A program made the position numbers and the translations under genes. The notes beneath the pieces were generated by a model. That model ran no database searches and was not told the origin of the DNA. It saw only the letters and a list, made by a program, of their open reading frames with translations. A DNA stretch of 64,000 nucleotides from Acidaminobacter sp. JC074 (lineage in GTDB: Bacteria; Bacillota; Clostridia; Peptostreptococcales; Acidaminobacteraceae): positions 86,001-150,000 of the forward strand of contig NZ_VANV01000003.1 of assembly GCF_022496765.1 (NCBI RefSeq), read 5' to 3'. Numbering within the stretch: the first letter of the stretch is position 1; every line of letters begins with the position of its first letter. Positions 8,481 through 17,808 of this stretch are shown here, in pieces.

Positions 8481-8730
8481 GCATTTTTCTGATGATGCAT
8501 TGGAAGATTATTTGTATTGGCAACCAAATGATAAGGCAATACTTAAAAGGATTAACAAGCTAATAAGAAACGTAGAGAGAGAAGGTTATTTTAAAGGAAT
8601 AGGCAAACCTGAACCTCTAAAACATAACTTAAGTGGATGTTGGAGTAGAAGAATTAATGATGAACATCGTTTGATTTATCGGATTAATGAAAATTATATA
8701 CTGATAGCTTCTTGTAAGGACCATTATTAG
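8473..8730 (+). CDS. yoeB: YoeB-family ribosome-dependent mRNA interferase toxin
   Basis: An 85-residue RelE-superfamily toxin. It retains the conserved core GKPEPLKHNLSGCWSRRI and DEHRLIYRI; Glu47, Arg66 and the terminal His84-Tyr85 correspond to the catalytic Glu46, Arg65, His83 and Tyr84 of E. coli YoeB. The last residues read CKDHY rather than CRYHY. YoeB cleaves mRNA in the ribosomal A site. The gene appears intact, so the toxin is probably active when unchecked. Confidence 0.92.
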   Translation: MNKHFSDDALEDYLYWQPNDKAILKRINKLIRNVEREGYFKGIGKPEPLKHNLSGCWSRRINDEHRLIYRINENYILIASCKDHY

Positions 8731-8742
8731 TGGTTCTTTTTT
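8717..8742 (+). terminator. Terminator of the yefM-yoeB operon
   Basis: AGGACCA / TGGTTCT with a 7-base loop that contains the yoeB stop codon, followed by a T run. Confidence 0.7.
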
Positions 8743-8902
8743 ACATACATTTGATAATTAATCAAGAAGAAACATCTGATTTGTAGGTATAATTTAATTT
8801 TATATTAATGTATTTGTATGGATTATAGTGTAAAATTAGTATGGTAATGGTTGAGTAATTTATACTGTTAGTAAACAGTTAATTAGAGTTGGTGAGGTAT
8901 AA

Positions 8903-9403
8903 ATGGAGATAGTACATCAGAAAAGAATAAAGAAACCATTGATTATTTGTGTAGTTATTGCTGCATTTGTACTTATCATAAATTATGCTTCACATTTCTA
9001 TAATGTAAATAGTATGGTAGATCAAATAAATGAGGGTGATTATTCACTAATGAAAGTAGATGTAATGGTTAATAACTCAAATGTGAACAGCCACCGTATT
9101 AAAGAGCAAAAAACAATCGATTCTATAAGGAAACGATTGAATTTTAATTGGAATATTGTAAAAAAAGAAGGAACGCATACTACTGGTTACAGAGGTGATG
9201 CAACGGGTGTGGTTTACCACTTTATCTTTGACAAAGAAATCATTAAGTTAGAGTTATATATAGATAATTATCTTAGAATATCCAAGTCAAGTGATCACCA
9301 TTATGAATGTTACCTGTTAAAAACAAGTTGGAAGAACAAGAATGACTTCATTTATCTTCTTAATCTTCAAAATCTAATTAAACAAAGTGTTAGAGTTGAA
9401 TAA
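8903..9403 (+). CDS. Membrane-anchored hypothetical protein
   Basis: A 166-residue protein with a basic N-terminus, one membrane helix at about 12-30 and an external domain of about 135 residues rich in Asn, Lys and Ile. No family is recognised; the external part resembles small domains of uncertain fold found near lipoprotein genes. A short inverted repeat ACTGTT-agta-AACAGT lies at about 8866-8881. Codon use is more AT-rich than in the surrounding housekeeping genes, as expected of accessory genes. Confidence 0.55.
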   Translation: MEIVHQKRIKKPLIICVVIAAFVLIINYASHFYNVNSMVDQINEGDYSLMKVDVMVNNSNVNSHRIKEQKTIDSIRKRLNFNWNIVKKEGTHTTGYRGDATGVVYHFIFDKEIIKLELYIDNYLRISKSSDHHYECYLLKTSWKNKNDFIYLLNLQNLIKQSVRVE

Positions 9404-9503
9404 ACTAATCATGAGATTTTTAGTTGAAGGTAAATAGTGGATGCAATCATATGACAATGTACTGTCTAGTTTATTGACAACAACATAATGACGAGGAGGG
9501 AAA

Positions 9504-10289
9504 ATGAAGAAGATAAGTATGTGTATTTTAACTTTGCTGTGTAGTCTACTGATAGGTTGTAACAATTCAATTTCCGCTGATGAGATTACCACTTTTGAAG
9601 AGGAAGTGAATGGAAATATAATTATAATCGATGGTACAGAATATGATATCATTTCATCTTATATTATAAGTAACAAGTACGAGAATCAGAATCTAGTTGA
9701 AGAGTTTATTGATTTTCAAGATAATAGTAATAGTAAGTTTGTATACATTTATGAGGGAAAGTTACTAGTTCAGGAAACAAATTATCAAAATGACGAGTTG
9801 ATATATAACAAGTTTTATTCATATGAAAATGGAAAAGAAGTGAGTACAAAGCAAGTAGCAGTAAGTGGTGAGACTGCTCAATATTCTAAAACCGCATATG
9901 AAGGAAATCATGTAGAAACTGGATTTTATGAGTCAGATGATAATCTGTCTTCAATTGAAAGTGTCGAACTTAGTGATGATGGGAAGATAATAGAAAAGAA
10001 AACTATTATACCTGATACTGACATTATGATTGAATACAAATATCAATATATAAACAATAACGTGGTATGTGTAAATGTATACATGGGCGAAGAAACCTTT
10101 GGAAGAATATACTATACGTACAACAATTTGAATCACCTCATCTCTGAATATGAAATCGTCTATGGAAAAAATAATTCGAGATTAATTGCTAAGTATTATG
10201 AAAATGAATACAATGAGGATCTGGAGTTGGTTCAACAAGTAGTTTACAATGTTAACTCAGAAATAAAAGAGGAAAATATTCGGGAGTAG
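9504..10289 (+). CDS. Hypothetical lipoprotein
   Basis: A 261-residue protein with a lipoprotein signal peptide: basic start, hydrophobic core and lipobox LIGC with Cys19 as the lipidation site. The mature part is acidic and rich in Tyr, Asn and Glu, with strand-like repeats (for example NDELIYNKFYSYENGKEVST, NNNVVCVNVYMGEE) resembling YD/MORN-like secreted repeats, but too weak for a family call. AGGAGG precedes the ATG. It is surface-exposed; the function is unknown. Confidence 0.65.
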   Translation: MKKISMCILTLLCSLLIGCNNSISADEITTFEEEVNGNIIIIDGTEYDIISSYIISNKYENQNLVEEFIDFQDNSNSKFVYIYEGKLLVQETNYQNDELIYNKFYSYENGKEVSTKQVAVSGETAQYSKTAYEGNHVETGFYESDDNLSSIESVELSDDGKIIEKKTIIPDTDIMIEYKYQYINNNVVCVNVYMGEETFGRIYYTYNNLNHLISEYEIVYGKNNSRLIAKYYENEYNEDLELVQQVVYNVNSEIKEENIRE

Positions 10290-10832
10290 TTATTTACATT
10301 AAATAGTTCAGAATAAAAAGTTCAGTTAATCATTATGCGTCGTCTTTTGGAAAATGTTCCTATCAATTTTCAGACTAGTTGCACTATTTATTACTGGAGA
10401 AACTGGTGACTTAGAAGAAAACATTATAGTTATTTTTCTTATACCTTCTAGCATCTATCCTATTGCTTTATACTGCAGAACTTTCGTCCCAAAAGGTAAT
10501 TCGAAAGGTAATAGATTGATTGTTAGAGTGTGCCCATTTTTCAAATTCTATATAGACGATAAAACTTCCAGATAGGTAAAGATGCTTTTATTTTCTATTC
10601 TAGAAATATTACGGAGTTAATGTAACAAAAAATATGGGGAAACATGTTTTGGATTTGAGAAAGCATTTGATTTTAGCTAACGTTATTACTGTATTTATGA
10701 TTGCAGATGTGTTTGGTTTTCAATTCTTTACTTGTAAAGCTGTTAAATCTGTTTTAAATGAGATAAGTATTGAGAAGAAAGAATAAATGTTTGCAATGAG
10801 ACTTTAGGTGTGTCGGATTATAGGAGACTTAG
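10290..10832 (+). other. Gene-poor stretch with two doubtful short ORFs
   Basis: It contains a 73-codon frame at 10354-10575 and a 50-codon frame at 10634-10786 on the + strand. Neither has a convincing Shine-Dalgarno site, and both have short hydrophobic stretches (for example ANVITVFMIADVFGFQFF). They may be remnants of a decayed membrane-protein gene. I see no terminator or RNA gene here. Confidence 0.35.
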
Positions 10833-12389
10833 ATGAAAAAAATTTTATTGACTATTTACATTTTAATGGTTACGTTAACGGTTCATGCTGAAATGTATGA
10901 AATTGGTGACGTAATTAATCATGTACTACACACTGATATAAAAACTTTCATTAATGGTCAAGAGATTCCTTCCATGAACATTAATGGTCTTACAGCAGTT
11001 GTAGTTGAAGATTTGAGAAACTATGGTTTCGAAGTAAAATGGAATCCAGCAAATAGAACATTAACATTATCAGATAGAATTACGAATGAAGTTAATCCTA
11101 TTATTATGGATGCAGATGAGGAATTAGAAGTCGGTACGGTAATAAAGGATGTTTTATTTACTGAAATTAAAACAATTATTAATGACAAAGAGATAAGTTC
11201 CTTTAATATAGATGGCTATACTGCTATTTATGTTGATGAACTCAAAAATTTTGGTGAGGTTATATGGAGTGAAGAAACTAGAACTATAAACTTTCATTCA
11301 AAAAAAACTGTTACCTCTACCCGTAGACCTTCCTTTGAGATTAATTATTCAGATTCTACTTTCATAGAGACTCAATTCAAAGACGAAAAAATATTTTATG
11401 AAGGGGAGTTAATTGGTTTTATCAAAACATTGGATAAAAGGGGCCGCTTACATGTATCTGTAACCACCTTGATGAAAGAGTTTGGATTTGAAGTTAATAA
11501 GATAGATGAATATAATTATCGATTTACAAAGGGGGATTATACTTGCCAAGTAGATGCTGCTAACCAAAAAGCTGTTGAGTATTATAACGGTATTAAATCT
11601 AAGGAGTTCGAAACACCTCTGTTGGTCCAGAATGATGATATCTACATGCCTGATACTAATCTTCTTATTGGTATTAGAGTTCATAACGACTACAAAAATA
11701 ATAGAGTTTCATTTTCATATCAGGAGTATGAAGTAATCGATTATCATTATATTGAAGTTCAAGGAGAACTTATAATGTTGAATATTGATAATCTTCAAAG
11801 TGAGATTGTAAGGGATGATAATTATCAAGTAGAATTCTATAATCATAGAAATTATGACTATATTCATTCAATGGGATTAAGAGATGAACACACTTATTTA
11901 CTACCAATCAAAGAGAATGATTCCTTTAATTTGATTATTCATTCGAATAGATTTCCAGAAGGGTATGATAGAACTATTTATGCTACTGCTTTAAAAAATA
12001 TCAAACCTGATTATTCTGCACATACTCTTGCTTCTGAATGGCAAATAGGTCACTTTACAAAGTTTAGTTTGAACTTACCAGCGAATGGATATACAGAAAC
12101 AAAGTCCAACGAAGTTTTAATAGAAGGTAATGTAGAAATGATTTATGAAGATTACTTTGCAATCCATGGAAATAAATTTACTGTTCATGTTAAAAAATTA
12201 GATGAAGGTTCATTTAAAGAAGTTGAAAAGCAGTTCGTAGACTTCAATAAGGAACGTTATTATGGCAAAATAACATTAAATAATGGTTATGGTCTTTACA
12301 GGCTTGTTATGACAGTAGATGTAGATGATGATGGAATAAATGGATTAGATAAAGAAGCCTTAAGAATTTTTGTGAACTATGTTAAGTAG
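10833..12389 (+). CDS. Secreted protein with copper-amine-oxidase-N-like (stalk) domains
   Basis: A 518-residue exported protein. Residues 1-19 form a signal peptide. Two tandem repeats of about 67 residues follow (GDVINHVLHTDIKTFINGQEIP..., then VIKDVLFTEIKTIINDKEIS...), each with the pattern of the copper amine oxidase N-terminal domain: hydrophobic strands, an INGYTAIYVDEL-type helix and an FxVxWxxxxRTIxL-type strand. A third related segment occurs around 180-300. The C-terminal 200 residues look like beta-sandwich and end in a short DVDDDG acidic loop that could bind calcium. AGGAG precedes the ATG. Probably a cell-surface scaffold rather than an enzyme. Confidence 0.7.
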   Translation: MKKILLTIYILMVTLTVHAEMYEIGDVINHVLHTDIKTFINGQEIPSMNINGLTAVVVEDLRNYGFEVKWNPANRTLTLSDRITNEVNPIIMDADEELEVGTVIKDVLFTEIKTIINDKEISSFNIDGYTAIYVDELKNFGEVIWSEETRTINFHSKKTVTSTRRPSFEINYSDSTFIETQFKDEKIFYEGELIGFIKTLDKRGRLHVSVTTLMKEFGFEVNKIDEYNYRFTKGDYTCQVDAANQKAVEYYNGIKSKEFETPLLVQNDDIYMPDTNLLIGIRVHNDYKNNRVSFSYQEYEVIDYHYIEVQGELIMLNIDNLQSEIVRDDNYQVEFYNHRNYDYIHSMGLRDEHTYLLPIKENDSFNLIIHSNRFPEGYDRTIYATALKNIKPDYSAHTLASEWQIGHFTKFSLNLPANGYTETKSNEVLIEGNVEMIYEDYFAIHGNKFTVHVKKLDEGSFKEVEKQFVDFNKERYYGKITLNNGYGLYRLVMTVDVDDDGINGLDKEALRIFVNYVK

Positions 12390-12582
12390 ATGATATGAGT
12401 CTCCAATCTATTATTATTTCTGAGAAAAGTATAATGATTCATCTAATGTTGACTTATGAGATGTATGAGAGTCTTAATTACAAACAGATGGTTTCATAAA
12501 TTCATTGTTGACGATTGAGTTAATAATTAGAGAGCTAAACAAGTGTTTGTGCTAGATAATATATTATTTGAAGGGCAAATAA

Positions 12583-13119
12583 TTGAATAATATTATTCTG
12601 AGAAAAACTAAAGCTAAGTTTCTTTGGCTGCTGATAGTTTTATACTTATTATGCAGTTGTAGTGGAATCAGTGAAAAACTGATGTGTTTGAGTGGCCAGT
12701 TAAGGGCGCAACTTCAGAAGTTAAATATGAAGAGGAAACCGTCAGTTTAAAAGATTATGAACGCAGTTTCTATGTGAAATTGATTCATCAGGAAAACCAT
12801 ATGGTTAGACAAGAAATTGTTGAGGAATATACTTTTAGTGCAAATATGGAATATGAGCTTAAGACAACTATGAACAGTTTTAAGCTACTAGAGAATAGTG
12901 ACTTTTTTTAATAAAGATTTTGTAAGTTTCGAGTATGTAGTAGAGGATTATTTTCTTAGTGTATCAATCGTAATTGATTTTGATGGTGTTGATTTAAACA
13001 CAATTGATGAAAATATGCTTAGTTACATTGGTAAGGAATCGTTTGATGAAAAATGAGTGGCAACAATTGATTTACTGAAGAATAGGTTGATTGAAATGGG
13101 ATTTGTGCTTATGGAATAA
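12583..13119 (+). pseudogene. Broken DUF1307/YehR-type lipoprotein gene
   Basis: Joined across frames, the reading gives a lipoprotein signal (LLCSCSG), then VKYEEETVSLKDYERSFYVK, then FVSFEYVVEDYFLSVSIVIDF, then a C-terminus LLKNRLIEMGFVLME. The order fits the YehR/DUF1307 lipoproteins. Two frameshifts, near 12680 and in the T7 run at about 12903-12909, roughly cancel, and an in-frame TGA lies at 13054-13056. The TGA falls where the family tends to have Gly and has no redox context, so I read it as a nonsense mutation rather than selenocysteine. Confidence 0.6.
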
Positions 13120-13213
13120 GTTGGTTTTGCTGTTACATTAGTTTTCTATTGTTAAGTTTAAGTAGATATTTAGTAATTTCATTCATTGCTTATTGTAAGG
13201 GGGTGGAGGTTGA

Positions 13214-13541
13214 ATGAGGGTTCGAGTTATAAAATCAATAATAATTATCTTATATAATTACCATTTTCATTGTTTCTTATCCAATCATAATACTTGCTCT
13301 TGGTCAGGAGAGTGTCGCGAAATCATTAATCTCTGATACTTATTATGTAAAGGTTGATTCTAATGTAGGAGAATATGCCACATTTACAACTTACATGGAG
13401 AGTAAAGGTTGGTTTGAAAATTTCGATTTACAGATGGGAGCCGGTCATGTGTTTGAAAAAGAAGGTCAATCCATGACTATCTCGAACAGAGATATACTTA
13501 CTGTTTTTATTGATGGAAAAACCAAACTTTTATTTTATTGA
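13214..13541 (+). pseudogene. Frameshifted small exported protein gene
   Basis: ATG 13214 follows a good GGTGGAGGT and starts a membrane segment, but the frame shifts near 13250. After the shift, the other frame continues IITIFIVSYPIIILALGQES and then a ~75-residue external domain ending at TGA 13541. One small indel restores a full ORF of about 108 codons. No family recognised. It is next to another pseudogene, so local decay is likely, though a sequencing error cannot be excluded. Confidence 0.5.
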
Positions 13542-13572
13542 AAGATAAAGAAACTGAGAAACTTTATTCACA

Positions 13573-13606
13573 AATCTAGCTTGCCTTGCAAGTTGGATTT
13601 TTTTCT
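13573..13606 (+). terminator. Terminator upstream of selA
   Basis: AATCTAGCTTGC / GCAAGTTGGATT (with G-U pairs) and a CTT loop, followed by six T. Confidence 0.7.
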
Positions 13607-13692
13607 TACTTTTTTTTCAGCCTGAGGACTGCTAGAATCCTCTAAATTACTAAAGAAAGTTGTCTTGACTGTTTCTTGTGTGTTGTGAAATG

Positions 13693-13701
13693 TGATATAA
13701 T
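13693..13701 (+). promoter_or_regulatory. Extended -10 promoter of selA-selB
   Basis: TG-A-TATAAT, 27 bases before the selA start. A TTCTTG lies 17 bases upstream of it as a weak -35. Confidence 0.5.
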
Positions 13702-13728
13702 AACTTGATACTAAATGATGGAGGAAAC

Positions 13729-15120
13729 ATGAAAAAAGAACTTTATAGAAATATACCGAAGATAGATGATTTATTGTTACAAGATCATGTTGTAACATTG
13801 ATTGAAAATAACTCTAGAAACATGGTTTTAAATGTATGTAGAGAAGTGCTAGATACCATAAGAAAAGAGATATCTGCTTTGGAAGGAAGTGACTATGACC
13901 TTTCTATGGCTACTATAGTGTCGCGTATAGAAAGAGGCGTTCAAAAGAAAAATGATTTTCATTTGAAAAGAGTAATCAATGGTACCGGTGTTGTTGTCCA
14001 TACCAACTTAGGTAGATCATCACTTGCTGAATCTATTAGAGAACAACTCATTGATGTCAGCATGCATTACTCAACTTTAGAGTTTGATACTGACAATGGT
14101 AAACGTGGTTCTAGATACAGTCATGTCGAGGACTTATTGTGTGAACTAACAGGTGCAGAGGCTGCTATGGTTGTCAACAACAATGCAGCAGCAGTTATGC
14201 TTGTACTATCTACATTAGCTGGAGGTAAGGAAGTTGTGGTTTCAAGAGGGCAACTGGTTGAAATCGGTGGTTCTTTTAGAATTCCAGAAGTTATGAAATT
14301 GTCAGGTGCCAAGCTGGTAGAGGTTGGTGCAACCAATAAAACGCATTTAAGAGATTATTCAGCTGCTATAACTGAAGAAACAGCTTTACTTTTAAAAGTA
14401 CATACAAGTAACTTTAAGGTCTTAGGTTTTACTCAAGAAGTTTCATCTAAGGATTTATGTGCATTGGCTCATGGCATAGATTTACCTGTATACGATGATT
14501 TAGGATCGGGTATGTTAATTGACTTATCCAAGTTTGGTTTAATGAAGGAACCGACAGTTCAAGAGTGCATAGCTGATGGCATTGATGTTGTATCTTTTTC
14601 AGGTGATAAGATGTTGGGTGGTCCTCAAGCGGGTATCATCGTTGGTAAGAAAAAATACATTGAGGCAATGAAGAAAAATCAATTAACACGTGCCCTAAGG
14701 GTAGACAAGATGACTTTAGCTGCATTAGAAGGCACACTTAAGTTTTACAGAGACGAGTTGACAGCACTTGATAATGTTCCAACTCTAAAGATGCTTACTA
14801 AAAAGTACCAAGAGATATCTGAAGAAGCTTGTTTATTTGCCTCTACACTAGGTATTCTAGACAATATCTCGTATCGTCTAGAAGATGATTATTCAGAAGT
14901 AGGCGGTGGATCTATGCCGCTTGAAAAGTTACTTTCTAAGGTTTTGGTCTTTACACATAACAAGATTAAAGCTCAAGATATCATTAAGTATTTAAGAGAT
15001 TATAAGACATCAATTATTGGTAGAATAAAAGAAGAAGAAGTCATTATTGATTTTAGAACAGTATCTGTTGAAGAACAAGCTGTTGTTATGGAAGCAATTA
15101 GAGCATTAGATAAAATATAG
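13729..15120 (+). CDS. selA: L-seryl-tRNA(Sec) selenium transferase
   Basis: A 463-residue PLP enzyme that converts seryl-tRNA(Sec) to selenocysteyl-tRNA(Sec) using selenophosphate. The PLP lysine is Lys294 in SFSGDKMLGGPQAG, the position expected from E. coli SelA (Lys295), and the family motifs INGTGVVVHTNLGRS and VYDDLGSGML are intact. Length is normal. GGAGG precedes ATG 13729; an in-frame ATT/ATG-like extension further upstream lacks a ribosome site. It forms an operon with selB nine bases downstream. selD, needed for selenophosphate, is not in the window. Confidence 0.97.
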   Translation: MKKELYRNIPKIDDLLLQDHVVTLIENNSRNMVLNVCREVLDTIRKEISALEGSDYDLSMATIVSRIERGVQKKNDFHLKRVINGTGVVVHTNLGRSSLAESIREQLIDVSMHYSTLEFDTDNGKRGSRYSHVEDLLCELTGAEAAMVVNNNAAAVMLVLSTLAGGKEVVVSRGQLVEIGGSFRIPEVMKLSGAKLVEVGATNKTHLRDYSAAITEETALLLKVHTSNFKVLGFTQEVSSKDLCALAHGIDLPVYDDLGSGMLIDLSKFGLMKEPTVQECIADGIDVVSFSGDKMLGGPQAGIIVGKKKYIEAMKKNQLTRALRVDKMTLAALEGTLKFYRDELTALDNVPTLKMLTKKYQEISEEACLFASTLGILDNISYRLEDDYSEVGGGSMPLEKLLSKVLVFTHNKIKAQDIIKYLRDYKTSIIGRIKEEEVIIDFRTVSVEEQAVVMEAIRALDKI

Positions 15121-15128
15121 GAGCACAC

Positions 15129-17015
15129 ATGAAGAACATAATAATTGGTACTGCCGGTCACATCGATCATGGTAAAACGACTTTAATCAAAGCTTTGACA
15201 AACATTGAGACTGACAGACTAGAAGAAGAGAAGAAACGTGGTATTACCATTGATTTGGGATTTGCTTTCTTTAATCTGCCTAGTGGTAAAAGAGCCGGTA
15301 TAGTAGATGTACCTGGTCATGAGAAGTTTATCAAGAACATGCTTGCCGGTGTGTCTGGTATAGACTTGGTGCTCTTTGTTGTCTCAGCAGAAGAAGGTGT
15401 TATGCCTCAGACACAAGAACATTTAGACATCTTATCTATTTTAGACGTACAAAAAGGGATTGTTGTTTTAACCAAAAAAGACTTGGTAGATGACGAATGG
15501 CTCTATATGATCAAAGAAGACTTGAAAGAGACTTTCAAAGGAACTTTCTTGGAAAATGCACCTATGATAGGGGTTTCTTCTATTACTCGTGATGGTATGG
15601 ATGAGCTGACAAGTGAAATTGATAAGCTTTCAGATCAAGTAGAAGCGAAGTCCGCATCATCAGCAGTAAGATTACCGATAGATAGAGTCTTTACCTTAAC
15701 GGGTCATGGTACCATTGTAACGGGTACTTTAGTTGAAGGTCATGTGAGTGAAGGTGAAGTGCTGACGGTTTATCCTTCTATGAAGGAAGCCAAAGTAAGA
15801 TCTATCCAAGTTCATTCAGAAGGTGTAAAAACTGCCTATGCAGGTCAGCGTGTAGCTATAAATGTCACAGGTATAAAGAAATCAGAAATTAATAGGGGGG
15901 AGATACTTGCTCATCCTGAATCAATGCAGGTAACATCTATGCTAGATGTTAAGTTGAAGCTTTTAACAAATTCAGGTAGAGAGTTAAAGAACTGGACAAG
16001 ACTTCGTCTCTATCATGGTACCAAAGAAATACTTTGTAGACTGGTACTTTTAGATAAGGAAACCATCAAGCCTGGTGAGGAATGTTTTGCACAGTTAAGA
16101 CTAGAAGAGCCAACGGCTTGTAAATATGGTGATCACTTTGTCGTAAGATTCTATTCACCGCTTGAAACCATTGGTGGTGGTACCATCTTAGATCCAAACG
16201 CTTTAAAGCATAAACGTTTCAAGGAAGACATCATTGAAGAGTTGATGTTTAAAGAAGCTGGTAACCAGGATGAGATCATCGACAGTCTAGTAAAGAAAAA
16301 CTCAGTAGACTTCTGGAACATAGATGAGTATGTAAAGCAGTCAGGTCTACCTAAAGAAGAAGTAACAGAGCAAGTTGAGAGATTAAAAGAAGATGGTGTC
16401 ATAGTAGAACTATCTAAGCAAGTGCTTCTTCATAAGGAGTTTATCTTAACGAAAGAACAAGAGATGTTGACCATCTTAAATAAATATCATGAGGAGTATC
16501 CGATTCGTTTAGGTATTCCTAAAGAAGAATTGAGAAACAAGTTGTTTGCGAACATTAAAAACAAGGTATTTGATGAAGTACTCGCTCTTTATGATGTTAT
16601 AAGAGTTCAGGGCAAATACATTTCTTATGCTGAGTTTGAAATAGTTTATACCAAGTCTCAAGCCTATATGATTAGATCTATCAAAGAGCGGTTAGATAAT
16701 GAGGGCTTCAAGCCAACTTTGATGAATGATTTGATGAAAGACTTCCCTAAGGAAAAGCATGCCAAGGATATACTGGCTAACCTTGTTGAGTTAGGCGAGT
16801 TGATTAGAATCAATGATGGTATATATTTTACAAGTGAGACTTATGAAAAAGCATTAAAGATTCTAAAAGATGCATTTAATGAAAAAGGGAAAATGCAGCT
16901 TGCAGAATGTAGAGATTTACTTGACACATCAAGAAAGTATATCGTTCCAGTGATGGAATACCTTGATGCTAAAGGCATTACAAAACGTGTTGGTGATGAG
17001 CGAATGTTAAGATAG
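15129..17015 (+). CDS. selB: Selenocysteine-specific elongation factor SelB
   Basis: A 628-residue translation GTPase that delivers Sec-tRNA(Sec) to UGA codons marked by a SECIS hairpin. G1 GHIDHGKT is at 10-17, G3 DVPGH at 59-63, and G4 TKKD near 118. EF-Tu-like domains II and III follow, then the C-terminal winged-helix repeats (about 370-628) that bind SECIS RNA. Normal length and motif set. AGGAG precedes the ATG. It is directly downstream of selA, and three UGA-containing candidate target genes occur within 18 kb. Confidence 0.97.
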   Translation: MKNIIIGTAGHIDHGKTTLIKALTNIETDRLEEEKKRGITIDLGFAFFNLPSGKRAGIVDVPGHEKFIKNMLAGVSGIDLVLFVVSAEEGVMPQTQEHLDILSILDVQKGIVVLTKKDLVDDEWLYMIKEDLKETFKGTFLENAPMIGVSSITRDGMDELTSEIDKLSDQVEAKSASSAVRLPIDRVFTLTGHGTIVTGTLVEGHVSEGEVLTVYPSMKEAKVRSIQVHSEGVKTAYAGQRVAINVTGIKKSEINRGEILAHPESMQVTSMLDVKLKLLTNSGRELKNWTRLRLYHGTKEILCRLVLLDKETIKPGEECFAQLRLEEPTACKYGDHFVVRFYSPLETIGGGTILDPNALKHKRFKEDIIEELMFKEAGNQDEIIDSLVKKNSVDFWNIDEYVKQSGLPKEEVTEQVERLKEDGVIVELSKQVLLHKEFILTKEQEMLTILNKYHEEYPIRLGIPKEELRNKLFANIKNKVFDEVLALYDVIRVQGKYISYAEFEIVYTKSQAYMIRSIKERLDNEGFKPTLMNDLMKDFPKEKHAKDILANLVELGELIRINDGIYFTSETYEKALKILKDAFNEKGKMQLAECRDLLDTSRKYIVPVMEYLDAKGITKRVGDERMLR

Positions 17016-17111
17016 TGTAATACCTAGATACTTGAAAAAAGCGAATTAATTCATTATGATGTAATTAAGGTAGAATTAAATTATTTTAACATATAGATGA
17101 TTGGAGAAATT

Positions 17112-17798
17112 ATGTCAAAAAAATTGTTGGTAGTTGATGATGAACCAGTATTACTAAAAGGTCTAAAGTACAGTCTCGAACAAGAAAACTATGAAATTGA
17201 TACAGCTGTTGATGGTGAAGAAGCCTACGACAAAGCAATCAATGAAACATATGACTTAATCATACTGGATTTAATGTTACCAAAAATGAACGGTTTGGAA
17301 GTCTGTAAAAAAATCAGAGAAAAGTCAATGGTACCAATCATCATCTTAACAGCAAAAGGTGAAGATTCTTCAAAGGTATTGGGTCTTGAGTATGGTGCAG
17401 ATGATTACTTAACTAAGCCATTTAATGTTTTAGAGTTAAAGGCAAGAATTAAGGCCATCTTGAGAAGAGTGAATGTAGAAGCACCTAAACAGCATTCTAA
17501 TATCATTGAAATGAGTGGGTTTAAGATCAATACATTAGGTAGAAAGATTGATATAGCAGGAGAGTCTATTGCACTGACTGCTAAAGAATTTGATTTACTT
17601 TTATTATTGGTTACAAATAAAGAAAAAATTTACTCTAGAGAAGAGTTGTTAGAGATTATCTGGGGTTACGAGTATTTCGGTGACGTAAGAACAGTGGATG
17701 TTCACATCAGACGTCTAAGAGAAAAAATTGAAGAGAACTCGAGTCAACCACGATACATTTTAACAAAATGGGGAGTTGGATATTATTTTAAAGATTAG
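17112..17798 (+). CDS. WalR/PhoP-like response regulator
   Basis: A 228-residue OmpR-family regulator: receiver domain with Asp53 in LIILDLMLPKMNG and Lys in LTKPF, then a winged-helix domain ending VRTVDVHIRRLREKIE and TKWGVGYYF, a close match to the WalR/PhoP group. TTGGAG is well placed for ATG 17112, so this start is preferred over the upstream in-frame ATG. The kinase gene follows, then a GerMN protein, suggesting control of envelope or cell-wall functions. Confidence 0.92.
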   Translation: MSKKLLVVDDEPVLLKGLKYSLEQENYEIDTAVDGEEAYDKAINETYDLIILDLMLPKMNGLEVCKKIREKSMVPIIILTAKGEDSSKVLGLEYGADDYLTKPFNVLELKARIKAILRRVNVEAPKQHSNIIEMSGFKINTLGRKIDIAGESIALTAKEFDLLLLLVTNKEKIYSREELLEIIWGYEYFGDVRTVDVHIRRLREKIEENSSQPRYILTKWGVGYYFKD

Positions 17799-17808
17799 TA
17801 GAAGATTC

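Noticed and set aside
13054..13056. In-frame TGA near the 3' end of the DUF1307-like remnant as a fourth selenocysteine codon
   Set aside because: It has no redox motif, falls where the family tends to have Gly, and the gene already carries two frameshifts. A nonsense mutation is simpler.
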